A stretch of 53,819 nucleotides of DNA from Deltaproteobacteria bacterium. Lineage in GTDB: Bacteria; Bdellovibrionota_C; UBA2361; SZUA-149; JADZAE01. Below, in pieces: positions 26,308 through 35,483 of the stretch; positions within the stretch are counted from its first letter, which is position 1, and every line of letters starts with the position of its first letter. Location of the stretch: the NCBI GenBank assembly GCA_020852715.1, contig JADZAE010000056.1, positions 1 through 53,819 on the forward strand, read 5' to 3'. The notes beneath the pieces were generated by a model. The model saw only the letters and a program-made list of their open reading frames with translations. It was not told the origin of the DNA and searched no databases. The translations under genes and the position numbers were made by a program.

Positions 26308-26437
26308 TACTGAGTTTCTATTCAAAAGCCCCCTGGGGGGGCAAGTTTTGCGAGGCAAAACTATGGGGAGACGAAGACTAAGCCTTCACAAGATTAATCA
26401 TTTCCGATTAGGAAACGTCAATAAATAATAGTAAATG
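26308..26437 (+). repeat. Two-hairpin interspersed repeat, copy A
   Basis: About 130 bp align with 46845-46975. Hairpin 1 is GCCCCC-TG-GGGGGGC (about 26328-26342). Hairpin 2 is AGTTTTGC-GAG-GCAAAACT (26344-26362). A shared tail contains CTTCA, GATTA and CAATAAATAA. The stems match copy B while the loops differ, which suggests selection on structure. It could be a non-autonomous element or a structured RNA. Confidence 0.75.
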
Positions 26438-26462
26438 TTCATATTTGTAATACGCTTACTTT

Positions 26463-26487
26463 AAGTTCTCAGAGAGCGTGTTATTTT
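26463..26487 (+). repeat. REP-like repeat copy
   Basis: AAGTTCTCAGAGAGCGTGTT then ATTTT; a full-core copy standing between genes and not touching a stop codon. Confidence 0.9.
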
Positions 26488-26635
26488 AATATTTTTGGAT
26501 ACTTAGCTATTTTTTATTGCGATATGACTTTTCTAGGCGATTCTCTCATTTTTACCTAAATACCTTTTTTGCATTGATTTTCAGTGGTTCGAAGCAAGCT
26601 AACTACCCGTAAAACCGTAAAGTTTTTAGTAATTT

Positions 26636-29600
26636 ATGCCGAAATTTAGAACGAGTCGATGTAATTATATTAAGAAAGTTTTGGTGAATTTTTTACGGAC
26701 ATTATTTCTATTTTTGTGTGTGGCCCTTTGCGCCCCGCCACAGAGTTGTTTTGCCAATGAACCCGGTGGGGATATTTGTGCTATTTCACTGGAAAGCGCT
26801 AATAATATTTATATTACTCATAGCCAAACGGTTGTCGGGGAAAGATATCTTACTCCACTGGGCGATGGTAAAACCTCTGGCTTTCTCAGCGGAAATTTCG
26901 ATGGTTCGAATAACGATGGCAAGGAAGATGTTGCCTGCGTGGATATATCCGATGATGACACGCCTTATTTTTTCGATGTTAGTAGCCCGGGAAATGTTGG
27001 TGTCGATACGTGGTCTAATTCCGTTGGTTCTAACGCTCAGCAGATATTCTATTTTCTCACCGGCGATTTTGATGGAGATAGCAATGACGATGTTGCTACA
27101 CTTTATAAGAGCTCTACCGGCGATAATCCCGACGGAGATGTCGGTGTTAAAATAAGTTATGGGCCATTGGGTGGCGCCCAGCTATCTGATAACGAGGACT
27201 GGCTACTAGCAAACGAAGAGTATTCTGCGTTTGTTACCGGGAAATTTAATGGCCCCGCGGACAGCAACGACGCCATTGATGATATTGTGGCGATAGCGAA
27301 AACCGGAGATACTTATCTTGCCAATATCTATCTTGGCGCCGATGGGCAAAAATTGGCCTCCAGCTGGTCAGTAACTGCCCCCTATCCGGGAATGCTACCG
27401 GTCTCATTTGGCGCCTGTGACTTCAATGGTGACCACAACGACGACATCGCTCTAGTGCTTTATGAACCTAGCGGCAACCGATATTATGCCCGGATAATTT
27501 TAGGAAGGCTCGGTCAAACAAAAACCCAGTGGAGCTTAGGTTCGCGACCCTACGAAAATTTCTTATTTCAAGATTTTAATGGAGATGGTTATTGCGATAT
27601 CGGCGGAGTTCTTACTAATGCGGCCGGCAATAAATACACTTATATCAGCCTCGGTTCCGCTAGCGCACTTACCTCAAAAACCACGACTTGGGATTTAAAG
27701 CCCGATGTCCAAATAACCGGTATCATTGCCGGAGATTTTGGCCGGTTAAAATCCAATATCAGTGGGCGTGTTTACCGGTATGGCGGCGGAAGCGGCTTAG
27801 CCGGTGTAACGATGAACTTGCGAGTCAAGAGCACTGGCGAGTTGGCCGACACTGAGCAGACAAATGCCAACGGAGAATATGTTTTCCGCGACCATGTGAA
27901 TGATACCTACATCGTCACCGCTGAAAAATATGGGCATGTTTTTGATCCTAGCCAGCGCCAAGTGATTGTCCAAGACGCTTTTGTCAGCGGCATCGATTTT
28001 ACTTCCACCAATGATCCTCACGTTTATAAAATAAAAGGACGTATTTACCGTCAGGAGATTCCTAGCGAGGGACTACGCGGCATGACCCTAACTATCACGG
28101 GTGGCAATCAAACATCGGGCACCTATACCGAAACAGTCACTACAGATAATGACGGTAATTATGAAGTTAGCGTTTCGTTGGGAAATTTCACGATCACACC
28201 AACTAATCCCTTTGACGATAATTTTATTTTTGTTCCCTCCTCCCGAGACATAACAGTCTGGTTAGGAGATGAAGAAGATCAAAACTTCACCGACTTAGGA
28301 TCCGATAAATGTCCTTATGACTCGACAAAAACCGATCCCGGGGTCTGTGGTTGCAATATCTCTGATCAAGACACCGACGACGATGGGACTCATGATTGTA
28401 ACGATGATTGCGACGAAGATACTGACAAAGTTGTCCCGGGAATCTGTGGCTGTGGAAGAAAAGATGTTAACGTCAATAACAATAGTCGCTGTGATTGGGA
28501 CGAAATAGCTGATCCAAACGTCCCTAAATATACTCTACGCGGTCGCGTGATGACCATTGATACTGCGGGCAATGCAGTGCGCGGCGTTGGTGGTATTCTA
28601 TTACATTCACACACCGGTAGCGCACAAACAATTACCCTGCGCCAAGCCTACGATATCGTAGAGGAACTTCATGATGGATCAAAAGCCGAAGATCTTATCG
28701 GCCTTTTTGAAATGAGAAATATGCTTGCCGCTGACCAGCCATTATGGATTGATGAAAATGAACAGGGCGAATCAAATGGCGCCATGAGGTTTTTTGAATT
28801 AAACGAAAATGCTTCCCGTGAGCACTGCCCCGCGCGCACGACTGTGCAAAAAAACTCCCAAGGAACTCCAATCTACGACGAAAACGGCTTTCCCCAATAC
28901 ATCACCGATGCGCAACGCACGGCCATGGGCGGCCTTCTCTGTCGTTATTCTCCACTGCGAGTAAACAATGACTTAACTGCCATTGACTTTGCCGTGAACG
29001 ATTGCCTGAGTGGTTGGAAAAGAGACAACAATTATAACTGTGTCAAACTAAACTTGGTAGCTCCGAGTAATTTAACAGCTACCAAGGGAACACACGCTTC
29101 TTACGTCAAAATTGAATTCGATGGTTCACAAGGATCAACGGAATATGAGCTCCTGAGCCTGCGTGATCCCGAAGCTCGTTTTGATGAGAGCATCCATGCC
29201 GGCGAACATGGCACACGACTAGCGCTGATTAGTCATTTCGAGGGCTGCGATGCCGATCGTCACTGTGTTTATGAAGACAAAAGCGCCATTCCGGGAGTCA
29301 GTTACCGTTATCAAGTGCGCGCTCTAAATAAATACACGACCAGCAGCTACAGCAATTATGCCATTGGTTGGCGACGTTCAGGTGTGGATGATGACACGTC
29401 GGACAGCGATGGTGATGGCTCCATCGACGACGATGAAAGAAAAGACGGGACGAATCCTTACGACCAAGGTAGCTTCGAAACGCGACTAAGAACACCAGCC
29501 TACACAAAATATAATACTTTCCTCGGGCATCTAAACTATCTGGAATTGATCTCTAGCGGAACAGCCATTGTTAAGGCTCGCATCTCCATTTATTCCAACA

Positions 29601-30910
29601 AAGGTAAGCGACTGGGCAGGACAATGAATGTCACCATACGCCCCAATCAACAATTAGACGTTGATATTCACCGACTGGTAGGGCAGAAAGATACCTATGG
29701 CCAAGTGCGCATCGATTTCAACCAGAAAGATCCCGGAGTAATACTAACCGGCCGTATGAGTATTTACCGACCAGACCCAAATCAAGATCACTTGCCGCTC
29801 TATGATCGCACTTTCTCTTTTGCATATGCTAGTGAGCTGAGAAATCCTGTCCGCGGTTCGTCGTTTGCCACAGCAAATTCCATTGACCCGCAAGGTATAG
29901 GCAATCAAGTGCATAACTGGGTAGAGATAGCCAATGCCGATTCAATCTCCAGAAAATTCACTGTGAGAATTTTTAATCAAAACGGTAGAATCGTCTACGA
30001 TAGCGATAATGCTTTTAACGCCGATGGCAGTCCTAAACCACCAATTTCCGTTCCGGGGCATGGTGAAGTAGACGTGCAAGGTGGTCATGAATTAGGCGAA
30101 GCTATGTATCTAGTTCAGGTAGAGCCCAAAGACGGCGGAGCTAATTACTTTGCCAGCGTAACTCGATACGGCGAAATTTATGAGCCTGGGAAACCGCAGA
30201 GTAAATTCAACTTTGCTATTCGCATTGATGCCAAAAGCGGTAACGGTGATAAACAATATGTGCCAATTAGCAATTTCCGAGGCCAATGCTGGACTCAGTC
30301 TAACTGGATTGAGATAATCAACGTTAGTGGGAATACAGTGCTGGCACGACTTAAATTCAGGGATAAAGATGGAAAACAAATAGCAGCACAAAGAATTAAA
30401 CTTAAACCAACGGCGCAGATTCATGTTAATACCGGAGCCCTGCTGCCATCTAATGGATATGGTGTGGCCGAGATTACTCCAAACCGCGCGGGAGCCTTAA
30501 TTGGACAAAGCACAGTTTATTTCCATGACTGTGAAGATAATTCTTTGCAAAGCGGATACTCGGCACCTACTTATATTTCCGGACAAGAAACACAAATCGG
30601 CTCTTATAACCGCTATCTTGATATGTCTAACTTTCTGCGCTTGATGAGTACTTATGGCAAATCACAAAAAATTTCTATGGACGTCCGCACACCAAAGGGT
30701 AGCCGATCAGCCATTCAAGCACAAACTCTTAAACCTTATCAGACCATGTATATGGATATAAGCACAGAACCAGCCTTTAAGACCAAATCCGACACCTATG
30801 GGCAAATGCTCTTTAAAACGGACAAAATTAGAAGATTGATGGTTGAAAATCTAAGGGTACGCCAAGTTAATGGCCGTATCGATTTTGCCTTCCCTACTGC
30901 TGTTCGGTAA
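26636..30910 (+). CDS. Very large secreted multidomain protein (FG-GAP, SdrD-B-like, TSP3, FN3)
   Basis: The 1424-residue product begins with a Sec signal (FLRTLFLFLCVALCAPPQS, cleavage near CFA-NEP). Residues 60-370 hold about six FG-GAP/VCBS-type repeats (GDFDGDSNDDVA, CDFNGDHNDDIA, DFNGDGYCDIG). Residues 375-550 hold two carboxypeptidase-regulatory/SdrD-B-like domains (SGRVYRYGGGSGLAGVTM, KGRIYRQEIPSEGLRGMTL). Residues 555-630 are thrombospondin type 3-like, with CPYDSTKTDPGVCGC and DTDDDGTHDCNDDCDEDTD. A further SdrD-B-like and an FN3-like domain (APSNLTATKG) follow, then DSDGDGSIDDDERKDGTNPYD. The last 430 residues are about four copies of an unrecognised module (LxxxxLE(L/I)xxxxGxxxxARIxxxxxxG). 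It is a calcium-rich surface protein and a plausible client of the glycosylation island next door. Confidence 0.75.
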   Translation: MPKFRTSRCNYIKKVLVNFLRTLFLFLCVALCAPPQSCFANEPGGDICAISLESANNIYITHSQTVVGERYLTPLGDGKTSGFLSGNFDGSNNDGKEDVACVDISDDDTPYFFDVSSPGNVGVDTWSNSVGSNAQQIFYFLTGDFDGDSNDDVATLYKSSTGDNPDGDVGVKISYGPLGGAQLSDNEDWLLANEEYSAFVTGKFNGPADSNDAIDDIVAIAKTGDTYLANIYLGADGQKLASSWSVTAPYPGMLPVSFGACDFNGDHNDDIALVLYEPSGNRYYARIILGRLGQTKTQWSLGSRPYENFLFQDFNGDGYCDIGGVLTNAAGNKYTYISLGSASALTSKTTTWDLKPDVQITGIIAGDFGRLKSNISGRVYRYGGGSGLAGVTMNLRVKSTGELADTEQTNANGEYVFRDHVNDTYIVTAEKYGHVFDPSQRQVIVQDAFVSGIDFTSTNDPHVYKIKGRIYRQEIPSEGLRGMTLTITGGNQTSGTYTETVTTDNDGNYEVSVSLGNFTITPTNPFDDNFIFVPSSRDITVWLGDEEDQNFTDLGSDKCPYDSTKTDPGVCGCNISDQDTDDDGTHDCNDDCDEDTDKVVPGICGCGRKDVNVNNNSRCDWDEIADPNVPKYTLRGRVMTIDTAGNAVRGVGGILLHSHTGSAQTITLRQAYDIVEELHDGSKAEDLIGLFEMRNMLAADQPLWIDENEQGESNGAMRFFELNENASREHCPARTTVQKNSQGTPIYDENGFPQYITDAQRTAMGGLLCRYSPLRVNNDLTAIDFAVNDCLSGWKRDNNYNCVKLNLVAPSNLTATKGTHASYVKIEFDGSQGSTEYELLSLRDPEARFDESIHAGEHGTRLALISHFEGCDADRHCVYEDKSAIPGVSYRYQVRALNKYTTSSYSNYAIGWRRSGVDDDTSDSDGDGSIDDDERKDGTNPYDQGSFETRLRTPAYTKYNTFLGHLNYLELISSGTAIVKARISIYSNKGKRLGRTMNVTIRPNQQLDVDIHRLVGQKDTYGQVRIDFNQKDPGVILTGRMSIYRPDPNQDHLPLYDRTFSFAYASELRNPVRGSSFATANSIDPQGIGNQVHNWVEIANADSISRKFTVRIFNQNGRIVYDSDNAFNADGSPKPPISVPGHGEVDVQGGHELGEAMYLVQVEPKDGGANYFASVTRYGEIYEPGKPQSKFNFAIRIDAKSGNGDKQYVPISNFRGQCWTQSNWIEIINVSGNTVLARLKFRDKDGKQIAAQRIKLKPTAQIHVNTGALLPSNGYGVAEITPNRAGALIGQSTVYFHDCEDNSLQSGYSAPTYISGQETQIGSYNRYLDMSNFLRLMSTYGKSQKISMDVRTPKGSRSAIQAQTLKPYQTMYMDISTEPAFKTKSDTYGQMLFKTDKIRRLMVENLRVRQVNGRIDFAFPTAVR

Positions 30911-30953
30911 ATCACACCTTGCCTAAGAATTCACAGTTCGCTAACCTCGATTT

Positions 30954-32030
30954 ATGAAATCGTTTCTCTATTATATTTGCTTAATATTGCTCCTCTTCGC
31001 TGTATCTTGCGCTCCCGCGAAACCACCGGTTCCGGTAGGCACAATTCCACATGCGCGCAGCGTTACCCCGGGCGAAGAGAAATATGGTCATACAGTATTA
31101 ACCGAACTCTCTAAGCAATATCCATTAGAATACAATGATCCGAGAATCAATAACGTAAACGCCATAGTTGATCGCCTCGCCGCTGCTGCTTCCGGACAAA
31201 ATGAGCCCTGGCATGTGTTTTTGCTTAACGCCCCAGAGGTTAAAAATGCAGCCGCGACAAGAGGCAATCATATTTTTGTCTGGACGGGAATATTGGATGT
31301 TACGCAAAACAACGATGAGTTAGCTGCCGTGCTGGCGCACGAAATGGCCCATTTGCTTGCCGGACACACAGATCCTGACCCCAATGAACAATTAAAAAAG
31401 ATTTTGGTCGGCGTGGGAGCAAATGTAGCAGGAATTGCCGTATCGGCAGTCAGCTACAAAACCGGATTCGGGCGTGTTTTTGGAGAGCTCACCAGCAATA
31501 TTACCGGCGGCCTAGGCAACGAAGCACTGCTCAATCCCTATTCTCGAGAGAAGGAATTTGAAGCTGATCATATCGGGCTGATGTTGATGGCCAAAGCCGG
31601 CTATAATCCCGAAGCAGCGATCAAATTCTGGGAGAGGATGAGATCAGATCCTGATCTATCCAGCAATCTCAAATACTTCACTTCCCATCCAACGACTGAA
31701 GACAGATTGGGTGCACTAAGAACAGTATTACCCAAAGCACAACAATTCAATTCTTTCACCAACATTACTGATCCTGGCGAATTACCGACGAATACAAATA
31801 AAACCCTGATCACTCCGACAGACGAAATCACCTCTGCTCCAGCGCAGAATTCGGATTGGGAAGTGATGAAAAATCAGGCAAAACTATATCGCGCGCCAAG
31901 AAGCGATAGCCGCATACTTGGCGAATTCAAGCGGGGCGCAAAAGTTCAAACCGGCCAAGAATATGACGGTTGGATCGAAATTATTCACCCGGACCACGGC
32001 TTCATGCAAAAGCACGACCTCCGACCATAA
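30954..32030 (+). CDS. M48 family metalloprotease lipoprotein with C-terminal SH3-like domain
   Basis: The 358-residue product has a lipobox ending FAVSC (Cys19). The zinc motif is LAHEMAHLLAGH (His129, Glu130, His133), and the third ligand is in REKEFEADHIG (Glu201), the pattern of LoiP/YcaL-like M48 peptidases. The C-terminal 65 residues (VMKNQAKLYRAPRSDSRILGEFKRGAKVQ) form an SH3b-like module that may bind cell wall. It probably degrades misfolded outer-membrane proteins in the periplasm. It lies 43 bp after the giant secreted protein gene on the same strand, so co-expression is possible. Confidence 0.85.
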   Translation: MKSFLYYICLILLLFAVSCAPAKPPVPVGTIPHARSVTPGEEKYGHTVLTELSKQYPLEYNDPRINNVNAIVDRLAAAASGQNEPWHVFLLNAPEVKNAAATRGNHIFVWTGILDVTQNNDELAAVLAHEMAHLLAGHTDPDPNEQLKKILVGVGANVAGIAVSAVSYKTGFGRVFGELTSNITGGLGNEALLNPYSREKEFEADHIGLMLMAKAGYNPEAAIKFWERMRSDPDLSSNLKYFTSHPTTEDRLGALRTVLPKAQQFNSFTNITDPGELPTNTNKTLITPTDEITSAPAQNSDWEVMKNQAKLYRAPRSDSRILGEFKRGAKVQTGQEYDGWIEIIHPDHGFMQKHDLRP

Positions 32031-32053
32031 GCTCGAATATAAGCATAAATGAG

Positions 32054-32181
32054 TGTAACCGTTCACGCTTTTGGCCGATTACTTTGTCAGGCATCGTGGC
32101 TGCACTCCGCTAGTAGTTCACTACACTTACGGTGCTCGCCTCTCGTCTTCCTCGTATTCGGCTCAAAATCGTGGCGGTTAC
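32054..32181. repeat. Palindromic element with about 28-bp imperfect inverted arms
   Basis: The left arm starts TGTAACCGTTCACGCTTTTG and continues GCCGATTA. The right arm, read on the minus strand, is GTAACCGCCACGATTTTGAG then CCGAATA. The arms match over about 28 bp with a few changes, and the middle contains a smaller GTAGTTCACTAC palindrome. It looks like a MITE or an RNA hairpin element. The first 14 bases recur at 26289. Confidence 0.65.
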
Positions 32182-32258
32182 GGGTTATTTAAAAATATAA
32201 ATTTTTATTTTTTGATATTTTGTAAGTAGCTGATTTCTCGTATATTAAGATATAAATT

Positions 32259-32280
32259 AGTTCCCAGAGCACGTGTTGTT
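32259..32280 (+). repeat. Degenerate REP-like repeat copy
   Basis: TAGTTCCCAGAGCACGTGTT keeps the TAG(C/T)T start and CGTGTT end but has three core changes, so it is an older copy. Confidence 0.6.
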
Positions 32281-32486
32281 GTGGAATTTCAACGAATTAT
32301 GGTCGGGGGGGGGATTAGTGTTTTAATAAAGAAAAACATGATGCAAATTACGCCAGTAATACCCTACAATAACTATAGTATTTATTAATTGCTTAAGAAC
32401 ATGGGGTATTTGGTCGATAGTAGATGAGGCAGGCAGGGAAGTTCGCTGGCCAAGCAAGCAAGTAACATACGCAAGGAGGCACTACT

Positions 32487-33092
32487 ATGGGATTAAAAAT
32501 CAGTTCGACATCAGAGCTCGTTGTTAAACAATTAAACGACAACCCCTCTACACTTAAAACAAAAAACAAAGAGACAGGAAAGTCACACGGCAAAGGCAAT
32601 GATACTGCTGATGTCGGCATGGGCGACTTATATAAAAGCCTTACTGCTCTGGCCGGAGAAATTAAAACTAAATTGGAAGATATTCTCGGATCCGATCTTC
32701 CCAAGGGTGGCTTAGAATCACTGAAACCGGAAGATTTTACTCCAGAAAAAACCGCAGATATGATTGTCTCGGGCACCACTGCTATGCTCAGTATTTATGC
32801 CAAGCAAAATCCCAATATGCAGGGTGAAGAATTAATCTCTAGTTTTATGAAAACAATTCGTGGCGGAATTAACGAAGGATACCAGCAAGCAAGTGCCATC
32901 TTAGGTGACATCGGTGCCTTTAAATTTGACGGCGTCAAAGATGGTATTTCTAAAACCATGGACCTCGTAGAACAAAAGCTAAGTGCCTTCGAAGCTGATT
33001 GGCGCAAACAACATCTCGGCACAGAAGAAGCCGATGCGACCGAAGAGCCTGAATCAAGAGAAGAGCAGTCCCAAGAGCAATCTCCTGAATAA
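32487..33092 (+). CDS. Unknown protein with DUF5610-like helical region
   Basis: This 201-residue protein has no signal peptide. The first 45 residues are polar and disordered. A helical region (ETGKSHGK, then MGDLYKSLTALAGEIKTKLEDIL, FTPEKTADMIVSGTTAMLSIYAKQ, FMKTIRGGINEGYQQASAILGDI) resembles DUF5610, where GIxxGFxxAxxIL is typical; I am not sure of the family. The tail is strongly acidic (EEADATEEPESREEQSQEQ). AAGGAGG stands 7 bases before ATG 32487, the best ribosome site in the area, so it may be well expressed. It is transcribed alone and converges with rimO. Confidence 0.6.
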   Translation: MGLKISSTSELVVKQLNDNPSTLKTKNKETGKSHGKGNDTADVGMGDLYKSLTALAGEIKTKLEDILGSDLPKGGLESLKPEDFTPEKTADMIVSGTTAMLSIYAKQNPNMQGEELISSFMKTIRGGINEGYQQASAILGDIGAFKFDGVKDGISKTMDLVEQKLSAFEADWRKQHLGTEEADATEEPESREEQSQEQSPE

Positions 33093-33146
33093 GGCGATCT
33101 TTTCCCTCGCGCTCGGTTAACACATGTAGCATTGCGCTCACGCGTG

Positions 33147-33165
33147 CCGAGTCTTATACGCAAAT
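33147..33165. repeat. Lone Tn5-like end (degenerate)
   Basis: CCGAGTCTTATACGCAAAT differs at three positions from the 19-bp end CTGAGTCTTATACACAAGT found at 53288. No partner end was found nearby, so it may be a relic or chance. It lies between convergent genes. Confidence 0.35.
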
Positions 33166-33249
33166 ATTGCTAAGCCGCAGCGAAAATCTTATTTCTAAAT
33201 CCGTCACTAATAAATTTTAACGCCGTGGAAAATTTCTGAGCGAGGAGTA

Positions 33250-34623
33250 TTACACGTGGGTGGAGATAAGATCGTAAGATTGAACCGCTGTATGCCGCAC
33301 AGTGGCAAAACGAGCAATAAGATCTGCCGGGGAAATATCACTCTCCCCCAAATCATTGATAATGATTTGACCGTCAACTTCGGGGGCTAAGCGCGCACTG
33401 CGAGCAACCAGTAGTAAATTAGACTCCGGGTGAAAACCTTCAATGAGCACTTTTTCGTCTTTGCCGATTAGTGCCCCTTGGCGTTTATTAACCACCGTTT
33501 GCTGAATCCCCATCAGATAATCTCGCCGCGCTTGCTTTTCTTTTTCAGGCACCGGATCTCCCAGCGCGAAGGAAGCAGCTTCCTCTTCCGGCGAATAAGT
33601 AAAAATCCCCACATGATCAAAAATCCCATCTTCGATAAAGCCTGCCAGCCTCTCGACATCAGCCTCAGTCTCTCCCGGAAAGCCTACGATAAAACTGCTG
33701 CGGCAAGTAATTTGCGGATGCCACTTCCTGACATTTTCCATCAGCTCTCTGGTTTTCGCCTCACCAAATGGTCGCTTCATTGCTTTCAGCACTTCGTCGC
33801 TAATATGCTGCAGCGGCAAATCCAAGTAATCACAAATATTCGCCTCGTCTTTGATCAGCTTAATCAACTCTTCACTGACTCCCGTCGGATATGTGTATAG
33901 TATCCGCAGCCAGTAATCATATTGCTTTGTTTCTTTAAGCAAATTTTTAAGTAACGCGACAAAATTAACCTCAGCATTATCCAGGTCGCGACCGTAAAAT
34001 GTCACATCCTGAGCAATTAAATTAATTTCTTTATAACCGGCAGAGAGCATGCTTCCCGCTTCGCTAACTATCGAGGACATCTGACGTGAGCGAAATTTAC
34101 CACGCAGCTTGGGAATAATACAAAAAGAGCAAGGACGATTACAGCCATCGGCTATTTTTAGATAGGCAAAAGCCGATCCTGAGGAGACGATACGCGGCGA
34201 ATTGTGGTCATACAAAAATGATGATTCTCTCGTTTCATCGACGCAGTCTGTTGATATACCCATGATCTTATCAACCTGCAATAACTCATCAATCGAAACA
34301 AAGGCGTCCACTTCCGGAAATTCTTTTACTAATTTCCCCCGATAGCGCTCAACCATACAGCCGGCAACAATCAGTTTTTGACAACAGCCTCTTTCTTTAT
34401 AGCTGGTAATTTCCAGAATTTTATCGATCCCCTCTTCGACTGCACACTGTAAGAAGGCACAGGTATTAACAACAATTACTGTTGCTGCATTTAAGTCATC
34501 AATGACTTCATAACCACGCTTAACCCAAACACCGAGCATAACCTCAGCATCAACTAAATTCTTAGCACAGCCCAGCGATACCATGGCGATTGTTAAGGCC
34601 GTGTTTTCAGGACTTGTGGTCAT
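33250..34623 (-). CDS. rimO: Ribosomal protein S12 methylthiotransferase RimO
   Basis: The 457-residue product has an N-terminal UPF0004 domain with MVSLGCAKNLVDAEVMLG, VNTCAF and AGCMVERY (three cluster cysteines), a radical SAM motif GCNRPCSFCIIPKLRG (CxxxCxxC), YTYPTG, LQHISDEVLKAMKRP, FIVGFPGETE, and a C-terminal TRAM domain. SLGCxKNLVD separates RimO from MiaB. It adds a methylthio group to Asp of ribosomal protein S12. It follows lolA by 32 bp on the same strand, probably as an operon. Confidence 0.95.
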   Translation of the reverse strand: MTTSPENTALTIAMVSLGCAKNLVDAEVMLGVWVKRGYEVIDDLNAATVIVVNTCAFLQCAVEEGIDKILEITSYKERGCCQKLIVAGCMVERYRGKLVKEFPEVDAFVSIDELLQVDKIMGISTDCVDETRESSFLYDHNSPRIVSSGSAFAYLKIADGCNRPCSFCIIPKLRGKFRSRQMSSIVSEAGSMLSAGYKEINLIAQDVTFYGRDLDNAEVNFVALLKNLLKETKQYDYWLRILYTYPTGVSEELIKLIKDEANICDYLDLPLQHISDEVLKAMKRPFGEAKTRELMENVRKWHPQITCRSSFIVGFPGETEADVERLAGFIEDGIFDHVGIFTYSPEEEAASFALGDPVPEKEKQARRDYLMGIQQTVVNKRQGALIGKDEKVLIEGFHPESNLLLVARSARLAPEVDGQIIINDLGESDISPADLIARFATVRHTAVQSYDLISTHV

Positions 34624-34655
34624 CTTTATCTTAGATTTAATATGCGGAATTTATA

Positions 34656-35468
34656 CTACTTCTTCCCGTCGTCGGCTTTCTTTTGCTCAGTCAACTCTTT
34701 GCGCGTCACCGGAGCAAAAATATCCTCTTCTTTTAATTGAGTCGGCCCCGCCGATTTCTCTTTAATCGTCGACCGATGGGTGCGGTGATCAATCACATCA
34801 ATTCCCTTGGGAACTACAAATGTAAACTCTTTATCGTCGATTTTCATTTCCCTATTCATAGAAATAAAACCAATCGAAGTTTCGTTGCCACCATAATCGC
34901 CGATTTGCGCTCCGAGTGTAGCGTAGGACCCCTTCCTAACCAACAGCCGAAAGACTCCTAAGCTACCATCATTATTTTTGGGCTTAAGCGAAATTTTAAT
35001 ACCTTCTTCAGTGTCACACATATCCTCGACAAAAAATTGCTCGCGAATATTTCCTATGCCTATCAAAAAGGACACCGGCATATCGGAACGGAAAGAAGAG
35101 TCAAAATCCCCTAGTGTCACCTGCTTAAGCGCCGGTTGGTAAAACCAAACCTGCTGACCGTCGGCCACAAACAGCTGCTCCTCCGGCTGCGAGTAGCTCC
35201 ATTTCATTTTCCCGGGTTTTTTAAAAAAGACCTCGCCCTTACTCACTTCGGTGCGGTCTAATCCTAATAAGTAAGATTTTTGAAAAAAGCGGGCATAAAA
35301 CTCTTTGATCCCATCATACTCATATTCCACGCCTTCAATGATGTCCTGATAACGATCAGCCGCCACTTTAGCTTTACATTCAAAGGCATCAGCTAAGCTT
35401 GGCTTGGCTCCGAAAAACAGCCCGACTGTAATCAATAGAATAAATATAGCTAAAAATTCTCTTTTCAT
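34656..35468 (-). CDS. lolA: Outer-membrane lipoprotein carrier protein LolA
   Basis: The product is 270 residues from ATG 35468; GTG 35483 would add 5 residues. A signal peptide FLAIFILLITVGLFFGAKPSLADA is followed by the LolA pattern: FYARFFQKSY, GEVFFKKPGKMKWSYSQPEEQLFVADGQQVWFYQP, and the beta-rich remainder. LolA carries lipoproteins across the periplasm, fitting the several lipoproteins encoded here. The C-terminal 40 residues are a charged extension beyond the usual length. Confidence 0.9.
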   Translation of the reverse strand: MKREFLAIFILLITVGLFFGAKPSLADAFECKAKVAADRYQDIIEGVEYEYDGIKEFYARFFQKSYLLGLDRTEVSKGEVFFKKPGKMKWSYSQPEEQLFVADGQQVWFYQPALKQVTLGDFDSSFRSDMPVSFLIGIGNIREQFFVEDMCDTEEGIKISLKPKNNDGSLGVFRLLVRKGSYATLGAQIGDYGGNETSIGFISMNREMKIDDKEFTFVVPKGIDVIDHRTHRSTIKEKSAGPTQLKEEDIFAPVTRKELTEQKKADDGKK

Positions 35469-35483
35469 ATCTTTTTTATGCAC

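Larger units (their letters stand above)
26272..26635. other. Intergenic repeat cluster, 364 bp
   Basis: This stretch holds one end of the TGTAACCGTTCACG element (26289-26302), the two-hairpin repeat (26308-26437) and a REP-like repeat (26463-26487). The last 150 bp before ATG 26636 are A/T-rich with no clear promoter or ribosome site. Three repeat families meet here, so it appears to be a permissive insertion site. Confidence 0.8.
32031..32486. other. Intergenic stretch with palindromic element and REP relic, 456 bp
   Basis: It holds the long inverted repeat 32054-32181 and a degenerate REP copy at 32259-32280. The last 200 bp, with a G run near 32305-32313 and the ribosome site of the next gene (AAGGAGG 7 bases before ATG), show no other gene. 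Confidence 0.7.

Noticed and set aside
26308..26437. Known riboswitch (c-di-GMP, cobalamin or similar)
   Set aside because: None of the conserved core motifs I know for those classes is present, and the repeat lies among other repeats.
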